A stretch of DNA of 38,474 bases, taken from the NCBI GenBank assembly GCA_012521035.1, contig JAAYND010000046.1:1-38474 (forward strand), in the 5' to 3' direction. This document shows, piece by piece, positions 25,553 to 34,067 of the stretch. The notes under the pieces are model-generated. The model made no database searches. It saw nothing but the letters and a program-made list of their open reading frames with translations, and was not told where the DNA came from. The stretch comes from Methanomicrobiales archaeon (GTDB lineage Archaea > Halobacteriota > Methanomicrobia > Methanomicrobiales > Methanoculleaceae). How positions within the stretch are numbered: the stretch's first letter is position 1; the number at the start of each line of letters is the position of its first letter. A program made the translations under genes and the position numbers.

Positions 25553-26194
25553 CTAACTCGAACGACCGGCACGACCTCCGCGATCCCTCTCTCCCCGGAA
25601 TGCCCGCCGGATTCGCTCAGACGCCGGCAGGGTGACCTCATCCATCTGTGCATCGAAGTAATCCACCCACTCCGCGACGACCGCGAGCTCCTCCTGGAGG
25701 CCGGCGATAGTTTCCCGGAGGTCTTCGATCTCCCTCATCCTCTCTTCCCGTTCCCGCTCGATCCCGGTTGTCAGGTGTGCGATCCGGCGCTCCTGCCGGG
25801 CCAGTCTCTCCTGCATCACCTGGATATCGATCACCACTTCGGGTGGGAGCGCGGGAGCGGTCCGGTCAATCCCGGCCGCAGGTTCTTCAGAGATCGCCGG
25901 AGAATCCACCGATCGAACTTCCCGGACGATCTCTTCAGGTGTGAGACCCTTTCCGGAGAGTTCGATGAGATTCCTGGCAACCTGGACCGCGCTCTCGGGG
26001 AATATCCTGACCGGGCCGATGGTCCGGTAGGTAAAGAGGCTCTCGTATCTCTGGATGAGCGCCCGGATATCCTTCTCGGATACCCCGGTGAGCTGCGCGA
26101 TCTCGCCGATCTTGAGTTCTTTCCTGGTTATGCTGCCACCATCCTCTCTATCTGCTTCGCTGGCGAAACCCTCACCGTATTTCTTTGTTCTCAT
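25553..26194 (-). CDS. MerR-like HTH protein with coiled coil
   Basis: A 213-aa predicted DNA-binding protein. Residues 27-90 resemble a MerR-type winged helix (KIGEIAQLTGVSEKDIRALI, then YRTIGPVRIFPESAVQVARN and KGLTPEEIVREV). Residues about 125-185 form a long coiled coil (QERLARQERRIAHLTTGIER, EREERMREIEDLRETIAGLQ), and the C-terminus is basic (GERDRGGRAGRSS). It is probably a dimeric regulator or nucleoid-associated protein. I choose ATG 26194; the frame stays open upstream, but that would run into the divergent gene. The two starts are 59 bases apart, so they share a control region. Confidence 0.75.
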   Translation of the reverse strand: MRTKKYGEGFASEADREDGGSITRKELKIGEIAQLTGVSEKDIRALIQRYESLFTYRTIGPVRIFPESAVQVARNLIELSGKGLTPEEIVREVRSVDSPAISEEPAAGIDRTAPALPPEVVIDIQVMQERLARQERRIAHLTTGIEREREERMREIEDLRETIAGLQEELAVVAEWVDYFDAQMDEVTLPASERIRRAFRGERDRGGRAGRSS

Positions 26195-26240
26195 CAGGTA
26201 TAGGTACGTGCCGATCGGGTTTTTCTCACTCCGCCACCCA

Positions 26241-26253
26241 GGTACCTGGTACC
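26241..26253. promoter_or_regulatory. Double GGTACC palindrome at the YgjP-like start
   Basis: GGTACC T GGTACC ends directly before the ATG at 26254 and lies in the short spacer shared with the MerR-like gene. It may be a regulator site or ribosome-site region. Confidence 0.3.
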
Positions 26254-26934
26254 ATGGAACAGAGAGAGGATGGAGTCTTAGCAGGTGTAACCGTCGTGCG
26301 TAAGGCGGTGCGGTCCGCCAGGCTCCAGGTGCAGCCGGACGGAACCCTGCGGGTGGTCGCCCCTGCATCGTTCAACGTCGAGGAGTTCCTGCAGCGCAAC
26401 GTCGTCTGGATCGAGGAACAACGCGCGAAGTACGATCGACTTGCCGCCGCCGGGCGCGGAAAGGAGGACCGCCTCCTCCTGCACGGAGAGTTCTACCGTG
26501 TGCTCCCTGGCGTGCGGTTTGCGATCGACGGGGCCTCTGGCTGCGTCACATCGCCATCTACCTCTATCCTCAAACGAAACCTCACCCGTATGTTAAAAGA
26601 GGAGGTCAGCGATCGCCTGAAGGACTACCCGGACCTCGTGGGGAAAGGGGTGGGCAGGATCTCGATCAAACTCCAGAGGACCAGGTGGGGGAGCTGCTCC
26701 TCACTCGGCAACCTCAACATCAACCTGCGCACCGTAGCCCTCCCCGAGACCCTGCGCGAGTATATCGTCATCCATGAGGCGACCCACCTCCGGGAGCAGA
26801 ATCACTCGGCCCGGTTCTGGAAGCTGGTAGAGGATCACTATCCCGACCACCGGACGGCGGAGGCCGAACTGCGGCGCTACTGGGTCATCCTCGAACGAAA
26901 TCGGGTCTGGCGTTCACTCCAGGATGCGCCGTGA
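26254..26934 (+). CDS. YgjP-like (DUF45) metallopeptidase-fold protein
   Basis: A 226-aa protein of the YgjP / DUF45 (M48-related) family. Signature segments are RTRWGSCSSLGNLNINLRTV at about 145-165 and YIVIHEATHLREQNHSARFW at about 170-190, the latter with an HEATH zinc motif (HExxH) and a third histidine. The N-terminal half (RKAVRSARLQVQPDGTLRVV, FLQRNVVWIEEQRAKYDRL) matches the usual arrangement. The family includes a UTP-pyrophosphatase-like bacterial member, but most are unproven. The frame is open upstream to 26185; ATG 26254 fits the family length best. Divergent from the MerR-like gene. Confidence 0.88.
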   Translation: MEQREDGVLAGVTVVRKAVRSARLQVQPDGTLRVVAPASFNVEEFLQRNVVWIEEQRAKYDRLAAAGRGKEDRLLLHGEFYRVLPGVRFAIDGASGCVTSPSTSILKRNLTRMLKEEVSDRLKDYPDLVGKGVGRISIKLQRTRWGSCSSLGNLNINLRTVALPETLREYIVIHEATHLREQNHSARFWKLVEDHYPDHRTAEAELRRYWVILERNRVWRSLQDAP

Positions 26935-26976
26935 GGGAGGAAAACCCCCTGGCAGCCTTCGGGCGCCGGTGCACTC

Positions 26977-28557
26977 TCAGGAGTATCTCCGCCAGAAGTG
27001 CGAGAGCTTCCTTGATTCGACCCACCGCTCATCGAGCTGATCGATGATCGCATCGATACGCTTCACCTGTTGCCGGATCTTCTCTCTCGCCCCGGGGTCA
27101 TCCATCAGCTCGGCATACCCCAGTATCGCCTGGAGCGGGTTTCGGATATGATCGGCGAGCAGGGCAAACTGCTCCATGTTCCGCTCGATCTGAGAGTACG
27201 CCTTTGTTTTCTGGTCTTCAGCCTCTTTCTGAGCGGTTATATCACGGACGACAGCGATGATCCGGGTTACCTCACCATGCTTGAATATCGGAAACTGCGT
27301 CTCCCGGACGACCAGGACCCGATCGTCAACCTGCAAGGGCCGTTCTGATGTCAGCGATCTCCCTGTCCGTATGGTCCGTTCGTACTGCTGCCGTGTGGCG
27401 GTCGGGAGGAACGGCATGACAGAGAAGAGGTTCTTTCCGATAATATTTGTCTCAAGCCCGAGCTCCTCACACCAGGCGACGAATGTATTGTTTGCAAGAA
27501 GGATGGTGAAATTGGTATCGACGATGATGATGGCATCGGTGATCGCGTCAAGGACGACCTGGCAGAGGTTCTCTGACTCCCGGAAGAGAGACTCCGATTG
27601 CCTGCGCTCAAGCGCACCGGCGATGATGTGGACGGCCGCATCCAGGAACGCGACGTCTTCCTCCGCGAACCGGCTACCAGCATCCAGCTCATATCCGACA
27701 AACCCGACGACCTTTCCCTCCAGTCGGAGCGGGATCATCAGTGTCGAAGCAATACTGCGCCGCTTCAAAAACTCCCGTTCCTGCCCGGAGATCCGTTTAT
27801 CCCCGGGTCGTCCATCCATACGCACAGTCTCGCCATCCAGGATCTTCATGACCCACCAGGGGAGCTCGGTCGTGAGGAATTTCTGGAACTCCCCGCGACA
27901 GGGCACCCTCCCGGGCATACACCACTCGTGCGTTGTTCCAAACACTGTCCTGGGATCGCTGAAGAAAGAGAGGTAGACCCTGCAGGCCCCACACGCCCGG
28001 CCAAGATCTTTAAGCGATTCATCTATCGCCGTATCGATCTGCGCGGGATCCGTGAAACGTGCAGGCATCGCAGCGATAGTGTGTTCGAGGTTGCGACAGC
28101 GACCGGATGCGTCCGCCACCGTCCGCGATCCTGTGGCGTCGAGGCAGGAGAGGAGGAACCAGACATCGGCGGCCCCTGGATCGCGGACGGTGCTGACCGA
28201 TACCCGGACATCGAAGAGCGAGGAGTCCTTCCGCCGGGCAACGATCACCCCGCTCCACCGCCCTGCGGAGAGGGCGCGGTCCATACAGTCCTCCCCCGCC
28301 TCCCGGGAGAGCCAGAGGAGCTCTACAGGTTTACCGATCAGTTCGCACCGGGCATAGCCCCATATGGCAAGCAGTTCCTGGTTGGCATAGGCTATGCGTC
28401 CCTGCCGGTCGACGATGCAGACCCCGGAGAGTGAAGCCTCGACCATCTGCCCGAACATGGCAGAAGTGACACCGGACATCTCAATCCGTGTCCCGGCGAT
28501 ATCCCTTCTACCCGGGCTATCCCGGTGCCGTAGAATATCTATCAAGTGCGGATCCAT
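26977..28557 (-). CDS. PAS-GAF-PAS-HisKA signalling protein lacking an ATPase domain
   Basis: A 526-aa cytosolic sensor. It has a PAS at about 35-150 (MVEASLSGVCIVDRQGRIAY), a GAF domain at about 180-330 (CRVYLSFFSDPRTVFGTTHE; ASTLMIPLRLEGKVVGFVGY), and a second PAS at about 345-460 (DAITDAIIIVDTNFTILLAN; RIIAVVRDITAQKEAEDQ). It ends in a HisKA-like helix pair (FALLADHIRNPLQAILGYAE) with a candidate phospho-histidine, but no HATPase (N, G boxes) follows before the stop. Many Methanomicrobiales proteins share this form. It could be trans-phosphorylated or act by dimerisation. I use ATG 28557, about 90 bases downstream of TATA-like GTATTATATG near 28640-28655; open frame further upstream lacks family similarity. 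Confidence 0.85.
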   Translation of the reverse strand: MDPHLIDILRHRDSPGRRDIAGTRIEMSGVTSAMFGQMVEASLSGVCIVDRQGRIAYANQELLAIWGYARCELIGKPVELLWLSREAGEDCMDRALSAGRWSGVIVARRKDSSLFDVRVSVSTVRDPGAADVWFLLSCLDATGSRTVADASGRCRNLEHTIAAMPARFTDPAQIDTAIDESLKDLGRACGACRVYLSFFSDPRTVFGTTHEWCMPGRVPCRGEFQKFLTTELPWWVMKILDGETVRMDGRPGDKRISGQEREFLKRRSIASTLMIPLRLEGKVVGFVGYELDAGSRFAEEDVAFLDAAVHIIAGALERRQSESLFRESENLCQVVLDAITDAIIIVDTNFTILLANNTFVAWCEELGLETNIIGKNLFSVMPFLPTATRQQYERTIRTGRSLTSERPLQVDDRVLVVRETQFPIFKHGEVTRIIAVVRDITAQKEAEDQKTKAYSQIERNMEQFALLADHIRNPLQAILGYAELMDDPGAREKIRQQVKRIDAIIDQLDERWVESRKLSHFWRRYS

Positions 28558-28929
28558 TCCCGAATCATCCTGGAGTGGCAGATATCTGCTGCCACCCCTC
28601 GCTGCTCTGGAAAGAGTCGGATCGATGCTTGAGTAATGCACCAGGACATATAATACCTTTCCTATTCTGACAACAACAACACCGCCCGGCATACGACTCC
28701 GGGGGGTGGTCAGACTCCCGTTTCCTCGTCCACATGCAGTCCCGGGCCCATCTCCGATACCTGGTGAAATGAAGATCCCTCCGACAGAATCCAGGGGCCC
28801 GGGGCAAGCGCGATCGGCCACCCGGATATACCAGGGAGGAGAGATCTTCGCCTGCACGGAGGATACAAACAACCATCACGCGAGAGAGCGGGGATCCGGA
28901 GGATAGCGGGATGCTCCACTGATCCGGGG
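28558..28929. other. Gene-free spacer with promoter of the PAS-GAF gene
   Basis: The 372 bases between the sensor gene and the FAD synthase gene contain the minus-strand TATA-like element near 28640-28655. The rest is GC-rich with only short frames lacking recognisable protein features. Confidence 0.4.
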
Positions 28930-29373
28930 TCACCCCTCCCCGCCGGTAGAGCGGGTGGATTCCCGGGTATTGAGTATATGCTCAACGATCTTCGATGAAC
29001 TGGCAAGCGAGCCAGGATATCCCGATATCCGTATGACGTCCGCGCAGAGTCCGCGATCCGCAAGCCTCCTCCGGAGGCCTTCCTCATCGAAGTGCTGGTT
29101 AAACCCGAGCGTTATAATATCAGGCCGGATCTCAGCGATCGGCCTGAACATATCGTGGAGATCGCCGAGGAGCGCGTGATCGACCGGCTTTAGTGCCCCG
29201 ACCATCCGGAGCCTCTGGTCCTCGGGGAGGAGCGGCCGGGGTTTATGCTTCACGTTCGCATCCCGCGCCACGATCACGTAGAGCTCATCACCGAGATTCC
29301 GGGACTCTTCGAGGTAATGGAGATGCCCGGGGTGGAGGATATCAAACGTCCCGGTCGCGACCACACGGATCAC
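28930..29373 (-). CDS. ribL: FAD synthase (archaeal RibL)
   Basis: A 147-aa nucleotidyltransferase that adenylylates FMN to FAD. Motifs are ATGTFDILHPGHLHYLEES with the HxGH box, a K-H-K-P-R-P loop, and RISGYPGSLASSSKIVEHIL containing the conserved S/T-S-K-x-x region. Size and sequence match the archaeal RibL type, which resembles glycerol-3-phosphate cytidylyltransferase. The start is GTG 29373, overlapping the stop of the upstream JAMM gene as GTGA, so the two are translationally coupled. Confidence 0.9.
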   Translation of the reverse strand: MIRVVATGTFDILHPGHLHYLEESRNLGDELYVIVARDANVKHKPRPLLPEDQRLRMVGALKPVDHALLGDLHDMFRPIAEIRPDIITLGFNQHFDEEGLRRRLADRGLCADVIRISGYPGSLASSSKIVEHILNTRESTRSTGGEG

Positions 29374-29741
29374 TCGACCACCTCAAGGTGTGTGGGGGTG
29401 CCGTCCGCCCGATAACATCGCCAGTCCCTCTCCCGGTACGGGTATCCGATGATGATGTGGTAACGGCCTACCGTGGGAAAGAACCTGAGATCCGCCGGTG
29501 AGGGAGAGAGGGCACCGTTCGGGTGGCTATGAGCGCTACCGGCCTGGTGGATATCGAGCGGGAGCATGTTGAGGAGGAACGAGGCGCTATTTTCCCTGAC
29601 GATCGTGCCGGGCACCAGGTTGAGGTCACGGATGACGCCGCCCTGTTCCCGTAGCACCGCGACGAACTCGTTCGGGTGGTGTTCCCGCCCAAGCTCAAAG
29701 AGCATAGCAAGCAGATCTCTGCTTATCCCATGTACAGCCAT
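29370..29741 (-). CDS. JAMM/MPN-domain metalloprotease-like protein
   Basis: A 123-aa JAMM (Mov34/MPN/PAD-1) protein. The catalytic pattern is complete: a glutamate in HHPNEFVAVLRE near residue 24-26 and HSHPNGALSPSPAD (H-x-H-x7-S-x-x-D) at about 80-93. Such enzymes remove ubiquitin-like proteins from targets; in archaea they may act on SAMP-type modifiers, which is inferred here. I choose ATG 29741; the open frame upstream (to 29861) adds an arginine-rich stretch without family similarity. A minus-strand TATA-like GCTTATGTTT lies about 30-40 bases upstream. It overlaps ribL by 4 bases. Confidence 0.88.
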   Translation of the reverse strand: MAVHGISRDLLAMLFELGREHHPNEFVAVLREQGGVIRDLNLVPGTIVRENSASFLLNMLPLDIHQAGSAHSHPNGALSPSPADLRFFPTVGRYHIIIGYPYRERDWRCYRADGTPTHLEVVE

Positions 29742-29878
29742 TCTACTGAATATTAGGGGTGAGGTAAACATAAGCCCTCGCGTCGGGTGCAGATGTTGGA
29801 GCAGTCGGATCCGGGAGGACTCCGGGAGATAGAGCCGCGCGCCTGAGCATGGCGGTATCATCCGGATCTCTGGACCGT

Positions 29879-31303
29879 TCAGAACTGTCCGTCCTGCTCA
29901 AAACTCCTCTTCAGTCTTATAGCAAGTTCCGCCTTGAAGAGCTCTTTCCCGAGGTAGGCGGCGTGATCGAGGCGCGAAAGACATCCGTTCTCAAGAAGCG
30001 TATAGAAGACATCTTCCCAGTGCTTCCCCCGCACAGCGCGGCGCCGGTGGACCGCCACAATACAGTCCCCCTCAATGCCGATGCGGATGCACCCGAGGGG
30101 GTCGTAGGTGATCTCATCGGGCGGGGTCTGCGTCTCGAGGATACTCCTGTACTTCGGTAGAGGCTCCCGGCGCCGCCGCTTCTCCTTCAGGATCAAGAGA
30201 TCGATCCCGAGATCCTTGGGATACGGCCGGCCGGTCATAAGCGCCATCATCTCGGTCGCCAGCCGCATCTCGGCCACCGATCCCCGGGTCTTGTCGCTGT
30301 GCTCGCTCGTGAATATGATCGCAGCACCGACCTCATGCGCCATACCGGCGAGCAGCGCGTTTGCCCCCGGAGAGTCGGCATCCAGGAGCTCGGTGACATT
30401 TCCCGCCCCGAAGAAGAGCGGATAGGAGATCCCTGAGAAACCCCGGAGCGAGTCGGTGAGCCCGGACCCCACCGGCTGGAGGAGGGGGTCGGCGATGAGA
30501 CGGCAGATCCCGGCCTCCTCTGCCGCAGCAAGGTTCTCAGAGAGCGTCTGCTCGCGCGGCACCACGACCGCTGCCGCCCCGGCATCGGCCACCGCCCGGC
30601 CCACGAGGGGGATATTCCCTTCGTGAAGAGAGAGAACCAGATCAGCGCGGAAGAGCGCTGCCTCTATGAGGGAGGGATCCTGTGTATCGACCGCGAGCGG
30701 CCCCTCGATACCCTCGAGGGCCCGGAAACACCGTTCTACATCTCCGGGCGTTGTATCAAAGCCAAACCCCAGGTCCACGATATCCGCACCGTCGGCGAAG
30801 AACCGCCTGACCTCGGCCTCGAGGTCATCGCGCCTGTGTGCATCCATGATCTCGGCGAGCACCTTCATCCGCGCCCCCCCGCCTATCTTCACACCCCGGA
30901 TGACGAGATCGGGGTTCGCCGCCTCTTCGTGGAGCATCATCTTCTGACAGGCCTCTTTGCGCCGCGCTTCGGCCAGGAACTCATCAGCAGGAACAGTTCT
31001 TGAGAACCTGAACCGCTCAAGCAGCGGGAGCACCAGCGGGAGGTCCGCCGCATGCCGCGGCCCCCGGTAGACCGGAACACCGGTTGTGCGTTCGACGTCG
31101 GCGAATGACGCGGTGCACATGCCAGAGACGATGGCCATATCGTAGTTGCCACCGCAGATCAGTCGTTTGAGGCTGTCGGGCGTGAGAAATGAAGCTACCT
31201 TACCACTGACCACTACATCTATTGTATGGCGGTCGCTCACCTGGCTAACCGCCGCCTTCACGATTCCGACCGTCGCCGAACCGGTCGGGAGGAGAATGCG
31301 CAT
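29879..31303 (-). CDS. Dihydropteroate synthase-like protein (methanopterin type)
   Basis: A 474-aa protein of the archaeal dihydropteroate-synthase-like family (TIGR00284, MJ0107 type), associated with tetrahydromethanopterin synthesis. A ~150-residue N-terminal domain ([40 protein letters not shown]) precedes a TIM-barrel half with [37 protein letters not shown], and [19 protein letters not shown]-terminal extension contains [23 protein letters not shown] 31303 is chosen; the TTG three codons upstream is less likely. The spacer to the divergent PHP gene is 41 bases and contains a palindrome. JAMM and RibL genes follow on the same strand. Confidence 0.88.
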   Translation of the reverse strand: MRILLPTGSATVGIVKAAVSQVSDRHTIDVVVSGKVASFLTPDSLKRLICGGNYDMAIVSGMCTASFADVERTTGVPVYRGPRHAADLPLVLPLLERFRFSRTVPADEFLAEARRKEACQKMMLHEEAANPDLVIRGVKIGGGARMKVLAEIMDAHRRDDLEAEVRRFFADGADIVDLGFGFDTTPGDVERCFRALEGIEGPLAVDTQDPSLIEAALFRADLVLSLHEGNIPLVGRAVADAGAAAVVVPREQTLSENLAAAEEAGICRLIADPLLQPVGSGLTDSLRGFSGISYPLFFGAGNVTELLDADSPGANALLAGMAHEVGAAIIFTSEHSDKTRGSVAEMRLATEMMALMTGRPYPKDLGIDLLILKEKRRRREPLPKYRSILETQTPPDEITYDPLGCIRIGIEGDCIVAVHRRRAVRGKHWEDVFYTLLENGCLSRLDHAAYLGKELFKAELAIRLKRSFEQDGQF

Positions 31304-31315
31304 ACATCTCAATTA

Positions 31316-31328
31316 TTATCCAGGATAA
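31316..31328. promoter_or_regulatory. TTATCC-A-GGATAA palindrome in divergent promoter
   Basis: A perfect 6+1+6 inverted repeat in the 41-base spacer between the DHPS-like (31303) and PHP (31345) starts, surrounded by AT-rich TATA-like sequence. Probably a shared operator or back-to-back promoter. Confidence 0.4.
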
Positions 31329-31344
31329 CAAATATTCTGATCTC

Positions 31345-32010
31345 ATGTTGCGGTGCGATCTACATATTCACACAAGGTTCTCCAGGGACGGGGAGAGCAG
31401 TGTGGAGGAGATTCTGCGCAGGGCGGAGGCGGTCGGTCTTGATGCCATCGCGATCACCGATCATGACACCGTAGACGGTGCCCGCCACGCCCTCCGGTGC
31501 GACACCACCGTGACCGTGATCCCGGGGATCGAGATATCGACGAGACAGGGCCACCTGCTCGCTCTCGGGGTCACAGACCCCATACCGGCAGGACGCGACT
31601 TCCTCGAGACCGTCGCTCTGGCCCGGAGTCGGGGGGCACTCCTGATCCTCCCGCACCCCTTCCACCGCTGGCGTCACGGTGTCGGGAGGAAGATCGCGAC
31701 CAGCATCGGGGCCGTGGATGCCGTAGAGGTCTTCAACAGTCGCTACATCACCGGGTCGGCGAACCGGAAGGCAGCGGTTGCCGCAAGGAGATACGGGAAA
31801 CCTGCTGTCGCGGGAAGCGACGCTCACAACGCCCGCTATGTCGGGTTCGGGATCACGTATGTCGCGGCCGAGCCGGACGTGGCCTCCATCCTCACCGCGA
31901 TACGGGAAGGGCGGACGATGATCGGGGGGAGAATGACACCGCTGCACACCTATACACAGCAGTCCATCAAGGGTGCTATCCGCCGGATACGGCAGACGGT
32001 GGAACGATGA
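31345..32010 (+). CDS. PHP-domain phosphoesterase
   Basis: A 221-aa protein of the PHP family, predicted metal-dependent phosphoesterase. All typical motifs appear in order: [15 protein letters not shown] (H-x-H), [45 protein letters not shown] and [18 protein letters not shown]. This size fits the stand-alone PHP group (Trp-operon-leader / YciV-like) rather than a polymerase subunit; the substrate is unknown. Its stop overlaps the ATG of the next gene (ATGA), so it heads a three-gene coupled operon. Confidence 0.9.
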   Translation: MLRCDLHIHTRFSRDGESSVEEILRRAEAVGLDAIAITDHDTVDGARHALRCDTTVTVIPGIEISTRQGHLLALGVTDPIPAGRDFLETVALARSRGALLILPHPFHRWRHGVGRKIATSIGAVDAVEVFNSRYITGSANRKAAVAARRYGKPAVAGSDAHNARYVGFGITYVAAEPDVASILTAIREGRTMIGGRMTPLHTYTQQSIKGAIRRIRQTVER

Positions 32011-32480
32011 GATCCGCTACTACAACAGGGATTGAGACCTCCGGGGGCCGGTCGGAGGTGCGCGAACTCAGGAGAGAAGAGTTCCCTGCCGCAAACGAGG
32101 TCTGGCGCGATTACCGCAACACCATCGGCGAGCCCGACAGAGATAGGGTCTTTGCAGTCTTCCTCGCGGGAGAGATCGTCTCACTTGCCCGGTGCAGGAG
32201 ACATCCCGACGGCCTGGAGGTCGATGGCGTCTTCACGCCAGAGCAGTATCGCGGCAGGGGCTACGCACGTATGGTGATGGAGGCACTGGTCGTGGCATGC
32301 CACAACGACGACCTCTATATGTACGCAGTCGAGGACCTCTCCAGGTTTTACGCTGAGTTTCGCTTCATATCGATACCGGAACGCGACCTCCCGCCCTCTG
32401 TCCGCGAACGTTACACCTGGGCGGCAGGAAACGTAGAGGGAGCCAATGTCCGGCCGATGTACCGGAGAGCCGGGCTATGA
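32007..32480 (+). CDS. GNAT-family N-acetyltransferase
   Basis: A 157-aa acyltransferase-like protein. The acetyl-CoA loop is [20 protein letters not shown] at about 80-97 (R/Q-x-x-G-x-G/A), preceded by [19 protein letters not shown] and followed by [14 protein letters not shown] (the usual FY-x-x-x-GF-like region). Substrate unknown. ATG 32007 overlaps the PHP stop; the frame open further upstream overlaps the PHP gene and is not used. Its stop overlaps the ATG of the DUF362 gene. Confidence 0.85.
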   Translation: MRSATTTGIETSGGRSEVRELRREEFPAANEVWRDYRNTIGEPDRDRVFAVFLAGEIVSLARCRRHPDGLEVDGVFTPEQYRGRGYARMVMEALVVACHNDDLYMYAVEDLSRFYAEFRFISIPERDLPPSVRERYTWAAGNVEGANVRPMYRRAGL

Positions 32481-33580
32481 CAGACGTCTATTTTGCAGAT
32501 CTCCGGGCGAGGGGGCCTCACGAGAACAAGAGCCAGAAGATCCGCCGCCTCTTTGATGCTGCCGGGTTTGGCAGGATGGTCCGGCCGGGGGATCTTACCG
32601 CCATCAAACTCCACGTCGGGGAGCGGGGATGCGACACCTACCTCCGCCCGATATTCGCCCGGCAGGTGGTCGAGAAGGTGCGCGAGCGCGGGGCGCACCC
32701 GTTCATAACCGATACCGGCACCCTGTATGCCGGGAGCAGGTCCGACGCCGTCAGGCATACCGTCACCGCCATCGAGCACGGGTTTGACTATGCAGTCGTC
32801 GGCGCCCCGGTGATCATCGCGGATGGGCTCCGGGGCGGCCACTGGAGGGAGGTTCCCATCAACGGGAAGCACTTTGAGAGAGCCCGGATCGCCGGCGGGA
32901 TCCTTGATGCCGACAGCATGATCGTCCTCTCGCACGTCAAGGGCCACGACCTCGCCGGGTTCGGGGGCGCGATCAAGAACCTGGCGATGGGCTGCTCCCC
33001 ACCCTCCGGGAAGGCAGAGCAGCACGCCGGCCGGCCGTTCGTGGAGGTCGAGCGGTGCGGGGGATGCGGGAAGTGCACCCTCGTCTGCCCACAGGCGGCG
33101 ATGACGCTCGTTGAAGGCCGGGCACACCTGAACCCCGAGCACTGCGTCGGGTGCGGCGACTGCATGCGCGCCTGCCCCGAGGGAGCGATCGAGTTTGACT
33201 GGACGACGGAGATCCGGCCGTTCATCGAACGACTCTGCGACTACGCCCTCGGTGCCGTCCACGGGAAGGCAGGAAGGGTGGGCTACATCAACTTCCTCTT
33301 AAACATCACCCCCGACTGCGACTGTGTCCCCTGGAGCGACGCTGCGATCGTCCCCGACATCGGTATACTCGCCTCGACCGATCCGGTCGCGATCGATCAG
33401 GCAAGCCTCGATCTCGTCAACAGCGAACGGGGATTTGTCCGGACACAACTTGCGGCGAACCACGCGCCGGGGGAGGATAAGTTCAGGGGCACCTGGGACT
33501 ACACAGACGGCAGGTACCAGACCACCTGCGCCGCCCGGATCGGTCTTGGAGAAGAGGATTATCGGTTGATCGAGATCTGA
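32477..33580 (+). CDS. DUF362 protein with two 4Fe-4S clusters
   Basis: A 367-aa DUF362-family iron-sulfur protein. An N-terminal region (TAIKLHVGERGCDTYLRPIF; ITDTGTLYAGSRSDAVRH; VLSHVKGHDLAGFGGAIKNL) is followed by a ferredoxin insertion with two cluster motifs, CGGCGKCTLVCPQAA and CVGCGDCMRACPEGAIEFD, near 195-235. The DUF362 part resumes after it. These proteins are thought to be electron carriers or redox maturation factors; the role here is unknown. Coupled to the GNAT gene by ATGA overlap. Confidence 0.9.
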   Translation: MTDVYFADLRARGPHENKSQKIRRLFDAAGFGRMVRPGDLTAIKLHVGERGCDTYLRPIFARQVVEKVRERGAHPFITDTGTLYAGSRSDAVRHTVTAIEHGFDYAVVGAPVIIADGLRGGHWREVPINGKHFERARIAGGILDADSMIVLSHVKGHDLAGFGGAIKNLAMGCSPPSGKAEQHAGRPFVEVERCGGCGKCTLVCPQAAMTLVEGRAHLNPEHCVGCGDCMRACPEGAIEFDWTTEIRPFIERLCDYALGAVHGKAGRVGYINFLLNITPDCDCVPWSDAAIVPDIGILASTDPVAIDQASLDLVNSERGFVRTQLAANHAPGEDKFRGTWDYTDGRYQTTCAARIGLGEEDYRLIEI

Positions 33581-33682
33581 CCGGGGCCTCATCGCCAGGC
33601 GCGATCCCGGGGGAAAAGCAGTGCTCCCCGGGATTCGGGGGGAGGCAGGAGCTTTTTTATCTTGCGGGGAGAGGATCTGGTA

Positions 33683-34030
33683 ATGGATCTCTCATCCGAA
33701 CCGATCAGACCGGATGTCGCGGATACGGCGCCGTTGACCCGGCGGGAGATCGCCGACCTCCTGCCCGGAGTTCCGGGATGGTCACTCGAGGACAGGCGCC
33801 TGGTCGCCCGGTTTGCCTGTAAGAGTTTCTGCGATGCTGTCGCGTTCCTCCAGGATGTTGCACGCCTCTCCGCGCAGGAGAGTCACTACCCGGACATAAG
33901 CATCCGCAAAGGTCGGACCGTGGATGTCGCCTGGTACACCTACGCCATCGGCGGACTCTCCCGAAACGACTTCATCATGGCCGCAAAACTCTCCGAGTGG
34001 CTCAGGTACCGGCAGAGCGGGAGTCTCTAG
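33683..34030 (+). CDS. Pterin-4a-carbinolamine dehydratase-like protein
   Basis: A 115-aa protein of the PCD/DCoH family, which dehydrates 4a-hydroxytetrahydropterins. Conserved order: LTRREIADLLPGVPGWSLED, FCDAVAFLQDVARLSAQES, HYPDISIRKGRTVDVAWYTY, AIGGLSRNDFIMAAKL. The usual second histidine of HH-P and the TH of TH-x-x-GG are tyrosines here (HYPD, TYAIGG), so activity may be altered. I use ATG 33683 with GAGGATCTGG upstream; a TTG at 33662 is less likely. A T-rich CTTTTTTATC about 25-30 bases upstream could be the TATA region. Possible links to methanopterin metabolism are inference. Confidence 0.85.
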   Translation: MDLSSEPIRPDVADTAPLTRREIADLLPGVPGWSLEDRRLVARFACKSFCDAVAFLQDVARLSAQESHYPDISIRKGRTVDVAWYTYAIGGLSRNDFIMAAKLSEWLRYRQSGSL

Positions 34031-34067
34031 ACCCCGCGCTGCATCCCGGATGAGGGTTTTGACGCGC

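Noticed and set aside
25453-25635. 60-codon plus-strand frame
   Set aside because: It overlaps the 3' end of the MerR-like gene, has no ribosome site and no protein-like domain.
27598-28434. 278-codon plus-strand frame opposite the PAS-GAF-PAS gene
   Set aside because: The minus strand has clear PAS and GAF features; this frame has none.
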